A stretch of DNA of 64,000 nt. Source: Strigamia acuminata (lineage: Eukaryota; Arthropoda; Chilopoda; Geophilomorpha; Linotaeniidae). Positions 11,216-22,062 of this stretch are shown one piece after another. The notes below the pieces were generated by a model that did no database searches, had not been told where the DNA came from, and was given only the letters and a program-made list of their open reading frames with translations. The stretch is from contig OX442321.1 of the NCBI GenBank assembly GCA_949358305.1, positions 2,691,605-2,755,604 of the forward strand, in the 5' to 3' direction. The position numbers and the translations under genes were made by a program. The stretch's first letter is position 1. The number at the start of each line of letters is the position of its first letter.

Positions 11216-11644
11216 ATACTCTAGTTGCAGTCAAAAAGGCAAATTACAAGGTATACTCCCATTGGTCGAGCCAGTTTACTGGTGTAGTGATCCGGAAAAG
11301 TAGAGCCAAACACCAGAATAACAAGCAATGTACAGACATTGTGATCGATTGCTTAGGCAACAGCCAAAAATTCAAAATTCCAGACAAAGTAACCAATAAA
11401 CATAACAAACATGAGTTTGACATTTTTATATGTGTAAAACTTCATTTCAATGATGGAAATAGCATTTTATAATAAGAAAAATCAAAATTAAATTAACTAA
11501 ACTAATCATAACAATCACAACAATAAATAAAAATCAAAACTACTTCTCCTAGTAGTAGTATACAGTCTGGAGTTAGTAGTAAACTGGCTCGACCAATGGG
11601 AGTACAGCTTGTAATTTGCCTTTTTGACTGCAACTAGAGTATAC
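11216..11644. mobile_element. Foldback element with TATACTCTAGTTGCAG ends
   Basis: Inverted arms of about 65 bases (from 11216 and ending 11644) with a TA target flank. It lies in the 3' flank of the GTAP copy at 10767. Its arms share a motif (GGTATACTCCCATTGG) with the palindrome at 10361. The interior has no recognisable transposase. Confidence 0.75.
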
Positions 11645-12059
11645 AGTACACAGATTGGAAATCCCACAGATCACTTAGTGCAATGGTTGAATGTTAATTT
11701 CAATAGGATACAATGTGAAAATATGACTAAAAACTAGACTTTTGTTTACGCATCAGCCGATCTCGTACACAAAAGCGCCGCCACAGTATTGGGTTCCCTG
11801 TATAAAAGAAGTAACGAAGTAAAAACAAACTAAATAGTGCTCATGTATTAAATTAATTTTCATTACTTAAATAGTGTTATTTTAGTGTGATAGATATTTT
11901 GTTAGATCATTTTATGTTTAAAATAGAATTTGTTTATATCTTTTACCATGTTGTGTTGATTGTAATTTAAAAATGATGGGGTGTAAACCTCATAAATGAT
12001 TTATTGATGCTTAAGAGATCAGTGTTTGTGGGGGTTTGTTGTGTTTAGGCTGAGGTGAC
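11645..12059. other. AT-rich spacer
   Basis: Nothing recognisable is seen: no domain, no repeat with partners elsewhere in the window. Confidence 0.4.
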
Positions 12060-12960
12060 TCCCTTCAGAAACAAGAAATTAATCTATCATTATTTGTTCA
12101 TGGAAAAACTATTAACTTGTCCCACCAAAGGCCTAACTACTTGGTTCAAACTCTGTATTAAAATATACTCCTGAGACTCACAGGCTGAGTTCAATAGAAC
12201 TCAGGCTAAATTTCCAAGTATAAATGAACATAAACATGCCTGACTATTTGACTCACACTCTTCGTCACAATACGCTTCGGATACAAGGGACCAATTAGTT
12301 TATTATGTTAATTCTGTTGATTGTCATATTATCAGTCAGCCATTGAAAAACGAATAATGAAAAGAATGAAACGGGTTCTGCAAACTAAAAATGAAATAAC
12401 TGATGAAAAATCAAGACTCGCGCCTCCACGGGGAGAAACAGAGTTATTTTTCGTGTGAATTTTTCAAATTACAGATGGTTGCGCCATCTGGTTGCACCCT
12501 AAATAAACAAAAAGATAAATTTTACTGAGGTGACTCCCTTCAAGTTTACTCTAATTAAATGAATTTTATCATAAAATAAACAACAACCTACAAAATATTG
12601 TATCTGAATTTAACAGCAAAAATAATTTTTTAGTTAGATTGATCCGAGAGAAAAAAAAATAAAAATTTTTAATTTAAAATAATTACCATCAGGCAATAAG
12701 CCCAATTTTTTACGGTGCACAAACTGACTGTCGATTCAAAATTCAATTCGCAGTTTTTTTTAAAGATTTACAATGGTTCAAAAGAGAAATTCAGAAAAAA
12801 AAAAATTAAAAAAACCTACCATGAACCAGTATTTGATAAACCAATTTTAGCGCCACTTTGTGCATGGAAAAGAAATTAAATTAATACATATTTAATAATT
12901 TCTTTTTTATCAATAACCGACGTAACGTCCGTTTTAACCGATAAGGAAACTCGCCATTTT
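12060..12960. repeat. Amplified intergenic block, copy 2
   Basis: Homologous to 1780-2525, 19610-20600 and 41380-42060. It runs into the 5' flank of the TIR gene at 13023 and so probably includes that gene's promoter. No clear TATA box was found. Confidence 0.65.
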
Positions 12961-13022
12961 CTCACCATTCCCAATAACTTGACAACGCTTAGTTTACATT
13001 ACTTGTACAACGACTCAAGCAG

Positions 13023-14045
13023 ATGGCGGTGCGTATATTACTTACTAGAAATACAACCACCGAGTTAATAACACAAAATATTTTCACAGGATCATATATT
13101 CATAAGTTACCGTCGATCCACTGGAAGTACCTTGGCCCGGTAGAATTAGGATTTCTACACACCACACTCCATCTTATACCAACTTTTCACTTTACATTTC
13201 AGTTTGCTCGAGGAAAAGTTGAAAGGCCGAAACTATACAGTTTTTATCGATCTTGAGGGACTCACGTCGGGTCGGTGGGACGAACAACTCTTGACGAAAA
13301 TTAAAGAAGCTAAAATTTTTCTTCTCGTTCTCACACCCAATGCGCTTGACAGATGCTTCAATGATAAAACCTGCCAAGATTGGTTACACAGAGTAAGAAA
13401 ATTCTCTTTTTCCATACACAGTACATATCTTGACTGTGGTTTTGCAACCGACAGGAAATAGCAGCCGCAATCACCAACAAGTGCAATATTATTCCAATTA
13501 CACACCCAGATTTCAGATTCCTGCTGGAGCTCAATACGACTCGTTACCTCAGACGGTTAAAGAAGCTTGTGGACAGCAAGGAATCCCGTAAGAATTATTT
13601 TAAATTTCTCCTTTTGCGTGGTACATCGGTAAGGGCTTTCAAGTGAATGTGAATACTCCGCCGAAAGCAGAAAATCCAACTCCAGGTATACATTTTAGCT
13701 TATGTTAATCACACATTTCACTAATAATTTTTCTTCAGCGAGAATTGCAGTTAAAGTCTATGTTATTGGTCGTGAGAGACCAATAAGGGTGCCATTGCTT
13801 GCCGGTCAATCCACAATCAAGGATTCAAAAAAGCAAATCAAGATCGACAAATGCTTCAAGAACGCAAACAACGCAATTTATCACGTAAATTACTTTCGTA
13901 TTGATTACTATCTAATGAATAGTAAATACCGGTAATTCCAATTTCTTTCCAGCAAAAAGATGAGGATGACCAATTAGAGCAATTAATTGATATTCACCAA
14001 TTAAGCAACGGGGATCAAATTCATGTTACCTTTGAAGCAGAATAA
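13023..14045 (+). pseudogene. TIR plus beta-grasp gene, broken copy
   Basis: This is a close paralogue of the intact gene at 20613. Exons 1 to 3 are preserved (13023-13028, 13090-13139, 13203-13392) and encode a SARM1-like TIR N-terminus up to Asp-Trp-Leu-His-Arg. Exon 4 (13455-13587) still opens with the glutamate that is catalytic in SARM1, but lacks one G near 13519 relative to the other copy and shifts frame. A deletion of about 430 bases then removes exons 5 and 6, the acceptor and the start of exon 7, joining the exon-4 intron to the middle of exon 7 near 13617. The beta-grasp exons (13739-13884 and 13953-14045) remain intact, with a TAA at 14043. A truncated TIR fragment could still be made; a full protein could not. 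Confidence 0.8.
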
Positions 14046-14215
14046 TTAACAACATTCATCACACGATAAAATAATTGGAAAAAATTAAATTTTTTGAAAC
14101 TTTTGAAATATTGTTTTCAAACTATTATTAGTTTTAATGTTTTCTTGTATTTTATTTAATGATGATAGACAATATACAGGGCGTTTCAATAAAGTGTTTG
14201 CAGTCACATATATCA
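14046..14215. other. 3' flank of the broken TIR gene
   Basis: AT-rich 3' flank. Includes GGGCGTTTCAATAAAG near 14180, which resembles an end of a mariner-type MITE. No gene is seen. Confidence 0.35.
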
Positions 14216-14432
14216 GCAACTAATACTATGTTTACATGCACGGAATATTTCGAGTGAGACGAAATATTTCGTTTCCACGTAATTTACATTATCATTTCAG
14301 TGATGTAAATTACATCATTTCCTGTGGCTGGTAAAACATTTCAGTCACATCAGCCAATGACTTGCATGAATTGTTGATAATTCAGATTATAATAAGTCAA
14401 ATAATTCATTTGACTTTGAATGCACCTAATGT
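14216..14432. mobile_element. Fragment of the AGGTGCATTC-type transposon
   Basis: It contains the GATGTAAATTACATCATTTCC segment and ends in GACTTTGAATGCACCT, matching the right end of the large element at 51753-53604. The left end is not recognisable, so this is a truncated or diverged copy. Confidence 0.55.
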
Positions 14433-14569
14433 TTATCAAACAAAGAATTATACTCCTGCAAATAGAAACCGTCATCTTGGTTAATTCAATTTGAAGAGGA
14501 ATACAATAAACAATTTTTATTTAAAATTATTTTCATCATAAACAAGAAATTTATCTATCATTATTTGTT

Positions 14570-14725
14570 CGTGGTTGAGTTGTGCTAATTACAGTTATTA
14601 TTACTTGTTCTATACAGTATAAAGCAGCAAAAACTGAAACTGTTCAGACGGTATAGTTCCCAAAACTGACCAACTACAACCAAATAGACGCCTTATTTCT
14701 ATATCCAGTATCCAACATTTTTGTT
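14570..14725 (+). promoter_or_regulatory. Orphan GTAP promoter and leader exon
   Basis: This matches the promoter and leader exon of the GTAP copies at 30257 and 40377 (TATA-like TATAAAG, then TTCAGACGG), ending at the place of TATCCAGTATCCAA. The splice donor and GTAP coding exon are missing. It is a truncated gene copy left with only its promoter. Confidence 0.55.
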
Positions 14726-14781
14726 ACTAATGAAACAACCAGTTGATGAGAAATGTGACTATTGTGTGCATTAATAACAAT

Positions 14782-14845
14782 ATGTACAGATCAAAACAAT
14801 TGGTGGCTGTGGTCATGGTTTATTTCACATTCTGCTGCGATCCAG
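14782..14845 (+). other. Possible orphan signal-peptide exon
   Basis: Downstream of the orphan GTAP promoter, an ATG opens a hydrophobic stretch (MYRSKQLVAVVMVYFTFCC) followed by a possible donor (CCAG then GTTATT at 14846). It reads like a signal peptide. No following exon could be identified. It may be chance or the first exon of an unrelated secreted protein now driven by the GTAP promoter. Confidence 0.2.
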
Positions 14846-14929
14846 GTTATTTCAAACAAATTACTACTTAATATGCTTGAATACCGCAGTTGAATGCCAC
14901 GAAGGACTTATATCAGCGGCCTAAAATTA

Positions 14930-16400
14930 TCTAGGGTTAATTTGTAGGAAAATAAAAAGACACAGTTTTATCAATAAAAAGCACACTTTATATTTATTCG
15001 TTTAATTACAAAGACTAGGTTGTGAAAATCGGGTGATTTTACGTGTTAAATAAACTATTATTTAAATTACTATTTGTATTTCTATTTTTCTACTTTGATT
15101 TGTTATTGCTTTTATATTGATGATTTAGCGTTTTGTGAATTATTGTTGAGTAATTATATTGTTGCTTTGATGTTTCCATTTGATTTGTGAATTTGATATT
15201 GATATTATATTTTCATATTTGTACTTCAATATGTTTTATTTTCTACTTGAGTGTATTGACCTGTTCTTCTTTCAACTAGAGTCTTGACCTATTAATCCGA
15301 AAATTGGTATGGTTTTCCCCTACCTTGTGAGCGCTGTCTCATTGGCTCTCTGAACATGTTACTTACATCCCTTTACCCCCTTTTTCCTTTGTGATTAAAA
15401 TAGAATAAATCACTGTACTTTTTTACCTCAAAACGTGTGGTCGTGCCTTTTCTTTGCTCCGAAGCCATCTTAGATTTTCAACATATTTCAACAAAATATC
15501 TCAACTTTACCCATCATTTGTAACCAAGGACTTTGGAATTTGTTTGATAGATTCGTATTATTTTATTTTATGCAAATTTAACATAGGTAAAAATAATACG
15601 ATTGATATACGAGAATGAAAGCGACAAGTCGCGAAATAATGTGTGAAAGAACAATGGAAATTCTCGCAACGACTGTTGCGAGACAAAAGCGTCGTAATGG
15701 CGCTTTACAACTCAAAGTTGTTAGGAAGACGGTTGCCTTCCTCTAACTCACGAACGATGGTCCTACGACGATGGTTCTCGTGAGCTCTTCTGCTCGGCGT
15801 ACGACGGCGGTGGTTCACGGCGGGCAGGCGTCCGTTCGGCGTACGATGGCGATGGCAAGTGTTCGCGCACTTGCGATGGCGATGGTTCACGTCGATCGGG
15901 AACTTCTCAATACGATACGTAAATCAACGACGGTTGATCCAGGCGGATAAGCTGGCCTTGTACGGTGCTGCACAAGGAAAGCTTGGTAAAACTTAAATTA
16001 CTCATGGTCCTCTGTCAATACTTTTCGCGGAGAATAAGCAGTGATGTTGAGGGTTGTGATGTTTGTTTAAGAGTCCCGATTGAAGCTAAGGCGTGAGCCC
16101 GGCACGCTTCAATATTGCTCAGATAATCTGCACAATTAGCTAAAACTGGTGCAACAAAGAATTATTGCACCATAAATATATTTAACTGTACATTTCTATT
16201 ATGCTGTTACATTTAAATACAAAGTATGAAGATTTTTGTACCACGTGCAAGCTGGTATGAGGATATATGAATCAAATGTTATTTTTAAATACGCTTCTAT
16301 TTTTATTATTTCGAGCCAGGTTGGCATAAGATTTTGTTTATACTTTCTTCAGATATATCTATTTATCTTCTTGAAATTTCAAGATGATCAAAAATGAGAC
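14930..16400. other. Spacer, partly LTR-like
   Basis: About 14935-15460 is AT-rich and LTR-like in texture, without definable ends. About 15600-15960 is GC-richer with repeated GGCGTACGAYGGCG motifs and looks like a fragment of a retroelement. From 15960 to 16400 the sequence is AT-rich. No domain was recognised on either strand. Confidence 0.35.
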
Positions 16401-16499
16401 TCAACTACATTGCGACGCATTCTTAATACAAAATTTCTAACACGAGGCATGACTACTGCTTCTAACAGAATTGTGAACGCATGGTGGTACCTTATACCA

Positions 16500-17136
16500 A
16501 AACGAGCACATTTTGCCCTTATACATCAAATGGTTCAAAGATTGATTTACTGTCTTTTGTATTCACACATGATATTTGAACTCATTTCAGCATCAGAGTT
16601 TAGCATTTTACACTTGCTGGTGTGCATTTAATTGCATAATTTGAGCGTTTTTCCTCCAAATCCTGCAACTGATCATTCTTAACAAACTTACGGGTGTGCT
16701 TTAAATTCCTTAGTTTGAGTGCTTTTCCACCAAAAAGGAAAAATATAACCATTGTTACAATAGTTGATAGTGTAACATTCAAACTAATTTCAGCACCTCT
16801 CAGTTCAGCATTTCAGTCACGCCCTCTGCTGGTGAGCATATCTGAACTTGAGTAGTTGTCCATCAAATCTCGCACCTACAATAATTGCTGCATTACCTCA
16901 CTTTCTGGTGTGCATTTAATTGTCTCGGTTTTCTCGTATTTCAATCTAAATATCGCTGAATATTTCAAATATTGCAAAACTCTCTTTGCTGCAGTGCAAT
17001 TTGTCGCGGTAAAACATGTCAACACATGTTTTATGCTCACAGCGTACGCAATATCCGGTCGAGTACAGACGGCGAGTTACATTAACGATCCAATTAAATT
17101 CTGATAAGGATACTCATTTGGGTCCAGCTTTTCTTT
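16500..17136. repeat. Direct repeats flanking the copia fragment
   Basis: The segment around 16510-16605 (TTTTGCCCTTATACATCAA, GTCTTTTGTATTCACACAT, AGCATCAGAGTT) recurs at about 17394-17475 on the other side of the copia fragment. This suggests the fragment was inserted into or duplicated with a local repeat. No gene is seen. Confidence 0.45.
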
Positions 17137-17409
17137 CTACGTTCCGCCCTCGTTTTTCTTATTCTTATTCTTTTGTAGCTTCTTGTTTGTGTCAAGTGGC
17201 GTCGTGTTCATGGAACAGTCTGGCATCCCAAATCGGTCCAAAACATCTTTTACGTACTTCTTCTGCATCATTTCGATCGATTTCGATTTTTCTTTCATCT
17301 TGAATTCGTTTTTCAAGTTTGATTTTAACTGGTTCATGTTTTTCATACAGTTTGTCGCAATAATGATGTCATCCACGTAAATTGCGATCATTTTGCCCTT
17401 ATGCATCAA
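17137..17409 (-). pseudogene. Ty1/copia reverse transcriptase fragment
   Basis: A 90-codon minus-strand frame starts Met-Met-His-Lys and contains IYVDDIIIA, the copia-type RT active site with Tyr-Val-Asp-Asp. A connecting segment and a MPDCSMNTTPLD motif typical of the copia RT C-terminus follow. Only about one fifth of a normal pol is present, with no LTR, integrase or RNase H nearby. It cannot be active. Confidence 0.75.
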
Positions 17410-18400
17410 AAAAGTTCAAAGATTGATTTAGTGTCTTTTGTATTCACACATTTCAGCATCAGAGTTCAGCATTTATTGAAGAAATTCAGTACTTTAGCAG
17501 TAGAAATTTAAGTTTGGCCACAATCGCTGACTTTAATTCATCTGATTTGTTTACTTTTTAAAAAGAAAACATTTAACTTAAGGTGACTAAGATAATTTGG
17601 ATAGTACTTGTACTAATTTGATGGTGCTCTAAAACTTTTTAATTGGAAATTTTTCTGTATCTTAAACGGTTTCAAAGTTAGCAAGTGAATGACCTTGAAG
17701 ATGGCTTTCAAGGTCAAATTTGATGACATCATTGGATTGCTCTCACCAAACTTCCTATACGATCACTTCATCAAGTTGGCCGAGATGCAATTGCTCAGGA
17801 AATATTGGGAAGAGACCAGACTTTTAGAACATCCTGAACATTAAAACACAAAAACTGATTTTTCATGTATTTACAGTAATAAATGGATGCGTCATCTGCC
17901 TGCAATCTCCGAATATTTGTCTTTGCTCTCTAGTGCAGAGACAAACATAATCACAAATTTTATCGAGTTGATGATTGAAAACGAGAACCAACTTCATTGC
18001 GATGCAGTTATAATAAAAAGTAAAACATTTGTTGCTACACTAATTTAAAAAAAAAATTATTCATCTGTCAATGTATTTCCGTTATTTTACAAAATTGTAA
18101 AGTTAGCTGAAGGCAGGATTAATTTAGACCTACATTATTTTCAACTTATGGACAAACGGCTTTCCTTTCGACCAGGATTTCAGTCAATCCGGATTTTTTT
18201 ATTCCTTTTTTTCGACCAAGAATATTTTTGACCTCAACCAGATAATTTTCGACCATTTGCTGGTGCATATTTAATTGCTTCGTTTGTGTTCTTTAAAGGA
18301 AATCCTGCAACTACAATCATTATTGCTACACTCTGTGCATTTAGTCCTAGCGCTGTCAAACCGGTTTGTTTATGACTTTCCACCTAAGCAAATAAATACT
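17410..18400. other. Spacer with mariner-type and GGTCGAAA fragments
   Basis: Around 17640-17720 there is similarity to the interior of the foldback element at 57672 (GACCTTGAAG and AAGGTCAAATTT motifs). Around 18165-18255 are degenerate TTTCGACCAGGATT modules like those at 44940-45520. From about 18399 the GTAP unit flank begins. No gene is seen. Confidence 0.4.
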
Positions 18401-18577
18401 CGACAGTGAAAAGACTAATTACTTAATTAGAGTGCTTTTCAGGAAATTTTGCAACTGTGATCATTAATACCAGACTTCCTGGTGTGCATTTAATTGCCTA
18501 GTTTGTCATTTTCCTCCAAATGTTGCACTTCAACATCATTTTCACATTTCCTGTTGTGCCGCTATTGTCTTTTGATC

Positions 18578-18699
18578 TATATAATGCAGCATAAACTAGA
18601 ACTCTTCAGAAGTGTCATTTCCCAGAACTAACAAACTGTCTCCAAGTAAACGCTAATTCCACCAGCATATTTGTAGCCAGCATCCAAGTGAGCATCTAG
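18578..18699 (+). promoter_or_regulatory. Core promoter and leader exon of the 18808 copy
   Basis: TATATAAT at 18578-18585, then TCAG at 18606-18609. A leader exon of about 93 bases ends at 18699 before GTAAGC. The 5'UTR intron runs from 18700 to 18803 and ends in a pyrimidine tract plus CAG. Confidence 0.6.
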
Positions 18700-18807
18700 G
18701 TAAGCTCTTTTTTATTCAACTTATTGAAAACGAAAAACTTTTTTTTCAACTTCAAACTACCTAGCTCTTACATTTAATTTCTTTCTTCTTTTTTATTTCT
18801 CAGCATT

Positions 18808-19026
18808 ATGAAGTCGTACCAGTTTCTTGTTGTTTTTCTAATCGTTTTGGGGCTGAATCAAGCGGCTGCAAAATGTTATTGGCTAGGAACAGCACCTCTT
18901 TGCGCTAAGGAAAAGTGCAATTACGGGTCTTACCAGTGCAAAACTGACAAGTCCGGTGATGGTAATACGTGCGTTACAGGAACCAAGGCTTACTGTTGTT
19001 CCTCACAGAGGGAATGTCCCTCTTAA
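18808..19026 (+). CDS. GTAP cysteine-rich secreted peptide (72 aa)
   Basis: An intact member of the family, and the reference copy here. The signal peptide spans residues 1-21 (hydrophobic FLVVFLIVLGL, ending AAA). The mature part has eight cysteines, with C-x8-C-x4-C-x6-C-x10-C-x7-CC-x5-C; the third gap is one longer than usual (AKEK). The core motif is CYWLGTAPLC. The start is fixed by the acceptor CAG five bases upstream and by paralogy. Polyadenylation signals follow at about 19036 and 19152. It lies 1.6 kb upstream of the intact TIR gene in the same orientation. It is presumably secreted. Function is unknown; antimicrobial, inhibitor or toxin-like roles all fit a small disulfide-rich peptide. 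Confidence 0.87.
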   Translation: MKSYQFLVVFLIVLGLNQAAAKCYWLGTAPLCAKEKCNYGSYQCKTDKSGDGNTCVTGTKAYCCSSQRECPS

Positions 19027-19609
19027 ACGTTTCAATAAAAATGTTTGTCAATTACAAATACTGGACTACGCTTGTAAATGTTAAAAATTATATAAAAATT
19101 ATATAAAGTTTAGTATTTGCATTATGTACTGTAGCTCAAAATAAGTGACAAATAAAAATTCAAAGATTAATTTTGTGCCGTATTTTGAAATCACACATAT
19201 CACACCGTACATAAGTGTACATGCACACTGTACACACAAGCTTATCATGATTATCGTTTCAACTTCAATTTAAACTGCGGGTTCCCGTCATGTGATTTGA
19301 TTTACACCAATGCTATACTCTGGCCATGGATAAGTTGGGCCAATTTTCCATGTGATGAGCCTTTACACTGGTGTAGTGACACCAAAAATAGATCAATAAT
19401 TGGCCAAAACAAGGCGCCAATGGTTTAGCCGCACAAATGCGGCTAAACATAGCTTTGACGAGGTGTGCAGGGAGGTAGAAAAACACACACAAACACACAC
19501 ACACAATAATTTTCATAAGAAATAAAAATAAATAAATGAATAAATAAAAGAAAAGAAAAGAAAAGAAAAGAAATAAAAATTTAAGAACACTTTAACAAAT
19601 ATCACTTTT
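19027..19609. other. 3' flank of the 18808 copy
   Basis: Near-duplicate of 675-1540 but with the GCATTCGATCGC array reduced to one module (19430-19473). CA and AAAAG simple repeats lie at about 19480-19575. No gene is seen. Confidence 0.55.
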
Positions 19610-20612
19610 AGTTTAAAATTATTTTCATCATACACAAAGAATTAATCTATCATTATTTGTTCATGGAAAAACTATTAACTTATCCCGCCAAATTCCTAAC
19701 AACTTGGTTCAACACATTTCTGATTTTGTCTCCTGAGACTCACAGACTGAGTTCAATGGAACTCAGGCTAAATTTCCAAGTATAAATGAACATTAACATG
19801 CCTGACAATTTTTGACTCACACTCTTCATCACAATACGCTTCGGATACAGGGGACAATTTAGTTTATTATGTTAATTCTGTTGATTGTCACATTATCAGT
19901 CAACCATTGCAAAACGAATAATGAAAAGAATGAAACTAGGTTCTGCAAACTATTGTCTGCAAACTAAAAATGAAATAATTGATGAAAAATCAAGACTCAC
20001 GCCTCCACGGGGAGAAACGAGTAATTTGTCGTGTGAATTTTTCAAATTATAGATGGTTGCGCCATCTGGTTGCACCCTGAATAAACAAAAAGATAAATTT
20101 TAATGAGGTGACTCCCTTCAAGTTTACTCTGATTAAGTGAAAAATATATCATAAAATAAACAACAACCTACAAAATATTGTATCTGATAAGGAATTTAAC
20201 GGCAAAAATAATTTTTTAGTTAGATTGATCTACGATAAAAAAAATAAAAAAATTTAATTTTAAATAATTACCATCAGCAATGGGTCCAATTTTTTACAGT
20301 GCATAAACTGACTGTCAATTCAAAATTCAATTCGCAGTTTTTTTAAAGATTCACAATGGTACAAAAAAAATTTAGAAAAAAAAATAAAAAATAAAAATAA
20401 AAATAAAAAAACCTACCACGACCAGTATTTGCTAAACCAATTTTAGCGCCACCTTGTGTATGGAAAACAAATTAAATTAATACATATTTAATAATTTCTT
20501 TTTTATCAAGAACCGACGTAACGTCCGTTTTAACCGATAAGAAAACTCGCCATTTCCTCACCATTCCCAATAACTTGACAACGCTTATTTTACATTACAA
20601 TCACTCAAGCAG
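19610..20612. repeat. Amplified intergenic block, copy 3
   Basis: Homologous to 1780-2525, 12060-12960 and 41380-42060. It leads directly into the intact TIR gene and likely contains its promoter. The 200 bases before the start (CGCCATTTCCTCACC, CACTCAAGCAG before the ATG) are conserved with the 13023 copy. Confidence 0.65.
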
Positions 20613-22062
20613 ATGTCGGTCCGTATATTACTTACTAGTAATACAACCACCGATTTAATAACAAAAAATATTTTTCACAGGATCATATATTCATAAGTTA
20701 CCGTCGATCCACTGGAAGTGAATTGGCCCGGTAGAATTACAATTTCTACACACCACACTCCATCTTATACCAACTTTTAACTTTACGTTTCAGTTTGCTC
20801 GAGGAAAAGTTGAAAGGCCGAAACTATACAGTTTTTATCGATGTTGAGGGACTCACATCGGGTCGGTGGGACGAACAACTCTTGACGAAAATCAAAGAAG
20901 CCAAAATTTTTCTTCTCGTTCTCACACCCAACGCGCTTGACAGATGCTTCAATGATAAAACCTGCCAAGATTGGTTACACAGAGTAAGAAAATTCTCTTT
21001 TTCCATATACAGTACACATCTTGACTGTCGTTTTGCAACCGACAGGAGATAGCAGCCGCAATCACCAGCAAATGCACTATTATTCCAATTATACACCCAG
21101 ATTTCATATTGCCTGCTGGAGCTCAATACAACTCGTTGCCTGAGACGGTTAAAGCAGCTTGTCTACAGCAAGGAATCACGTAAGAATTATTTTAAATTTC
21201 TCCTTTTGCAAGATTAATGTCGTCACTCTTCCCTCAAGATGGAGTCATGAATATCAAACCGCATGCATGGAGCAGTTGGTAGAGTACATGGGTGAAAGAG
21301 CCCAGCAAAAGAAAGAAACCGCAAAAAATAGTGCGTATACTATTTACTCCAACAGTCCAACATGTGAAAATTTTCCAATCATCTTTTTCCTAATCAGGTG
21401 ACAATGGAGGCGTTTATGTCCAAAACAGCGAGTTGAAAGCTGGAGGTGCGTATACAAAGAAAATTCAATTCAATTCACGGACCTGGACCCATCACGCAAC
21501 CACCCAATGCGCGATAAATTGTTATATTAATTCACCACCATTAGAGTTAATCGTGACAATACGGTAGCTAAGACAAAATTCCCCAAACCGCTTTTGATAT
21601 ATTTGCTTGCATTTTAATCGTAATTATATCCATTCAAAGGAGATATGTACATCGGTAAGGGCTTTCAAGTGACTGTGAATACTCCGCCGAAAGCAGAAAA
21701 CCCAACTCCAGGTATACATTTTAGTTTATGTTCATCACACATTTCACTAATAATTTTTCTTCAGTGGGAATTGCAGTTAAAGTCTATGTTATTGGTCGTA
21801 AGATACCAATAAGTGTGCCTTTGCTTGCCGGTCAAGACACAATCAAGGATTTAAAAAGGCAAATAAAGATCAACAAGATCAAGATTGCAGACAACGCAAT
21901 TTATCACGTAAATTACTAACGTATTGATTACTATCTAAAGAATAATAAATAATTCCAATTTCTTTCCAGCAAAAAGATGAGGATGACGAATTAGAGCAAA
22001 TACTTGATGCTCACCAATTAAGAAATGGGGATCACGTTCATGTTACTTTTGAAACAGAATAA
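20613..22062 (+). CDS. SARM1-like TIR, Gly/Asn-rich modules, beta-grasp protein (275 aa)
   Basis: Nine exons reconstructed by hand: 20613-20618, 20681-20730, 20794-20983, 21046-21179, 21239-21330, 21398-21445, 21640-21711, 21765-21907, 21970-22062. Every junction is GT-AG and in phase, giving 828 coding bases. The TIR covers about residues 3-150: IFISYRRSTGS at 5-15, VFIDVEGL, LVLTPNALDRC, DWLHR then Glu83, and WSHEYQ at 128-133. In SARM1 the glutamate at this position is the NAD-cleaving residue. Residues 158-197 are two Gly/Asn-rich modules (YVQNSELKAG; GGDMYIGKGFQVTV). Residues 198-275 form a ubiquitin-like beta-grasp domain without a C-terminal Gly-Gly. No ARM repeats, SAM domain, signal peptide or membrane segment is seen. 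By family knowledge it could hydrolyse NAD in the cytoplasm; activity and partners are inference. Exon 1 (six bases) is the least certain part. Confidence 0.83.

Noticed and set aside
13192-13505. Minus-strand frames over the TIR exon, repeated at 20783-21126
   Set aside because: Shadows of the TIR coding exon; duplicated only because the gene is.
15440-15475. Minus-strand ATG opening MASEQRKGTTTRFE with a possible donor
   Set aside because: A short exon-like stretch with no continuation, no paralogue and no domain; could be a gag start but cannot be supported.
21765-22062. Ubiquitin or a ubiquitin-like modifier
   Set aside because: No C-terminal Gly-Gly and no cleavage site; only the fold pattern is similar.
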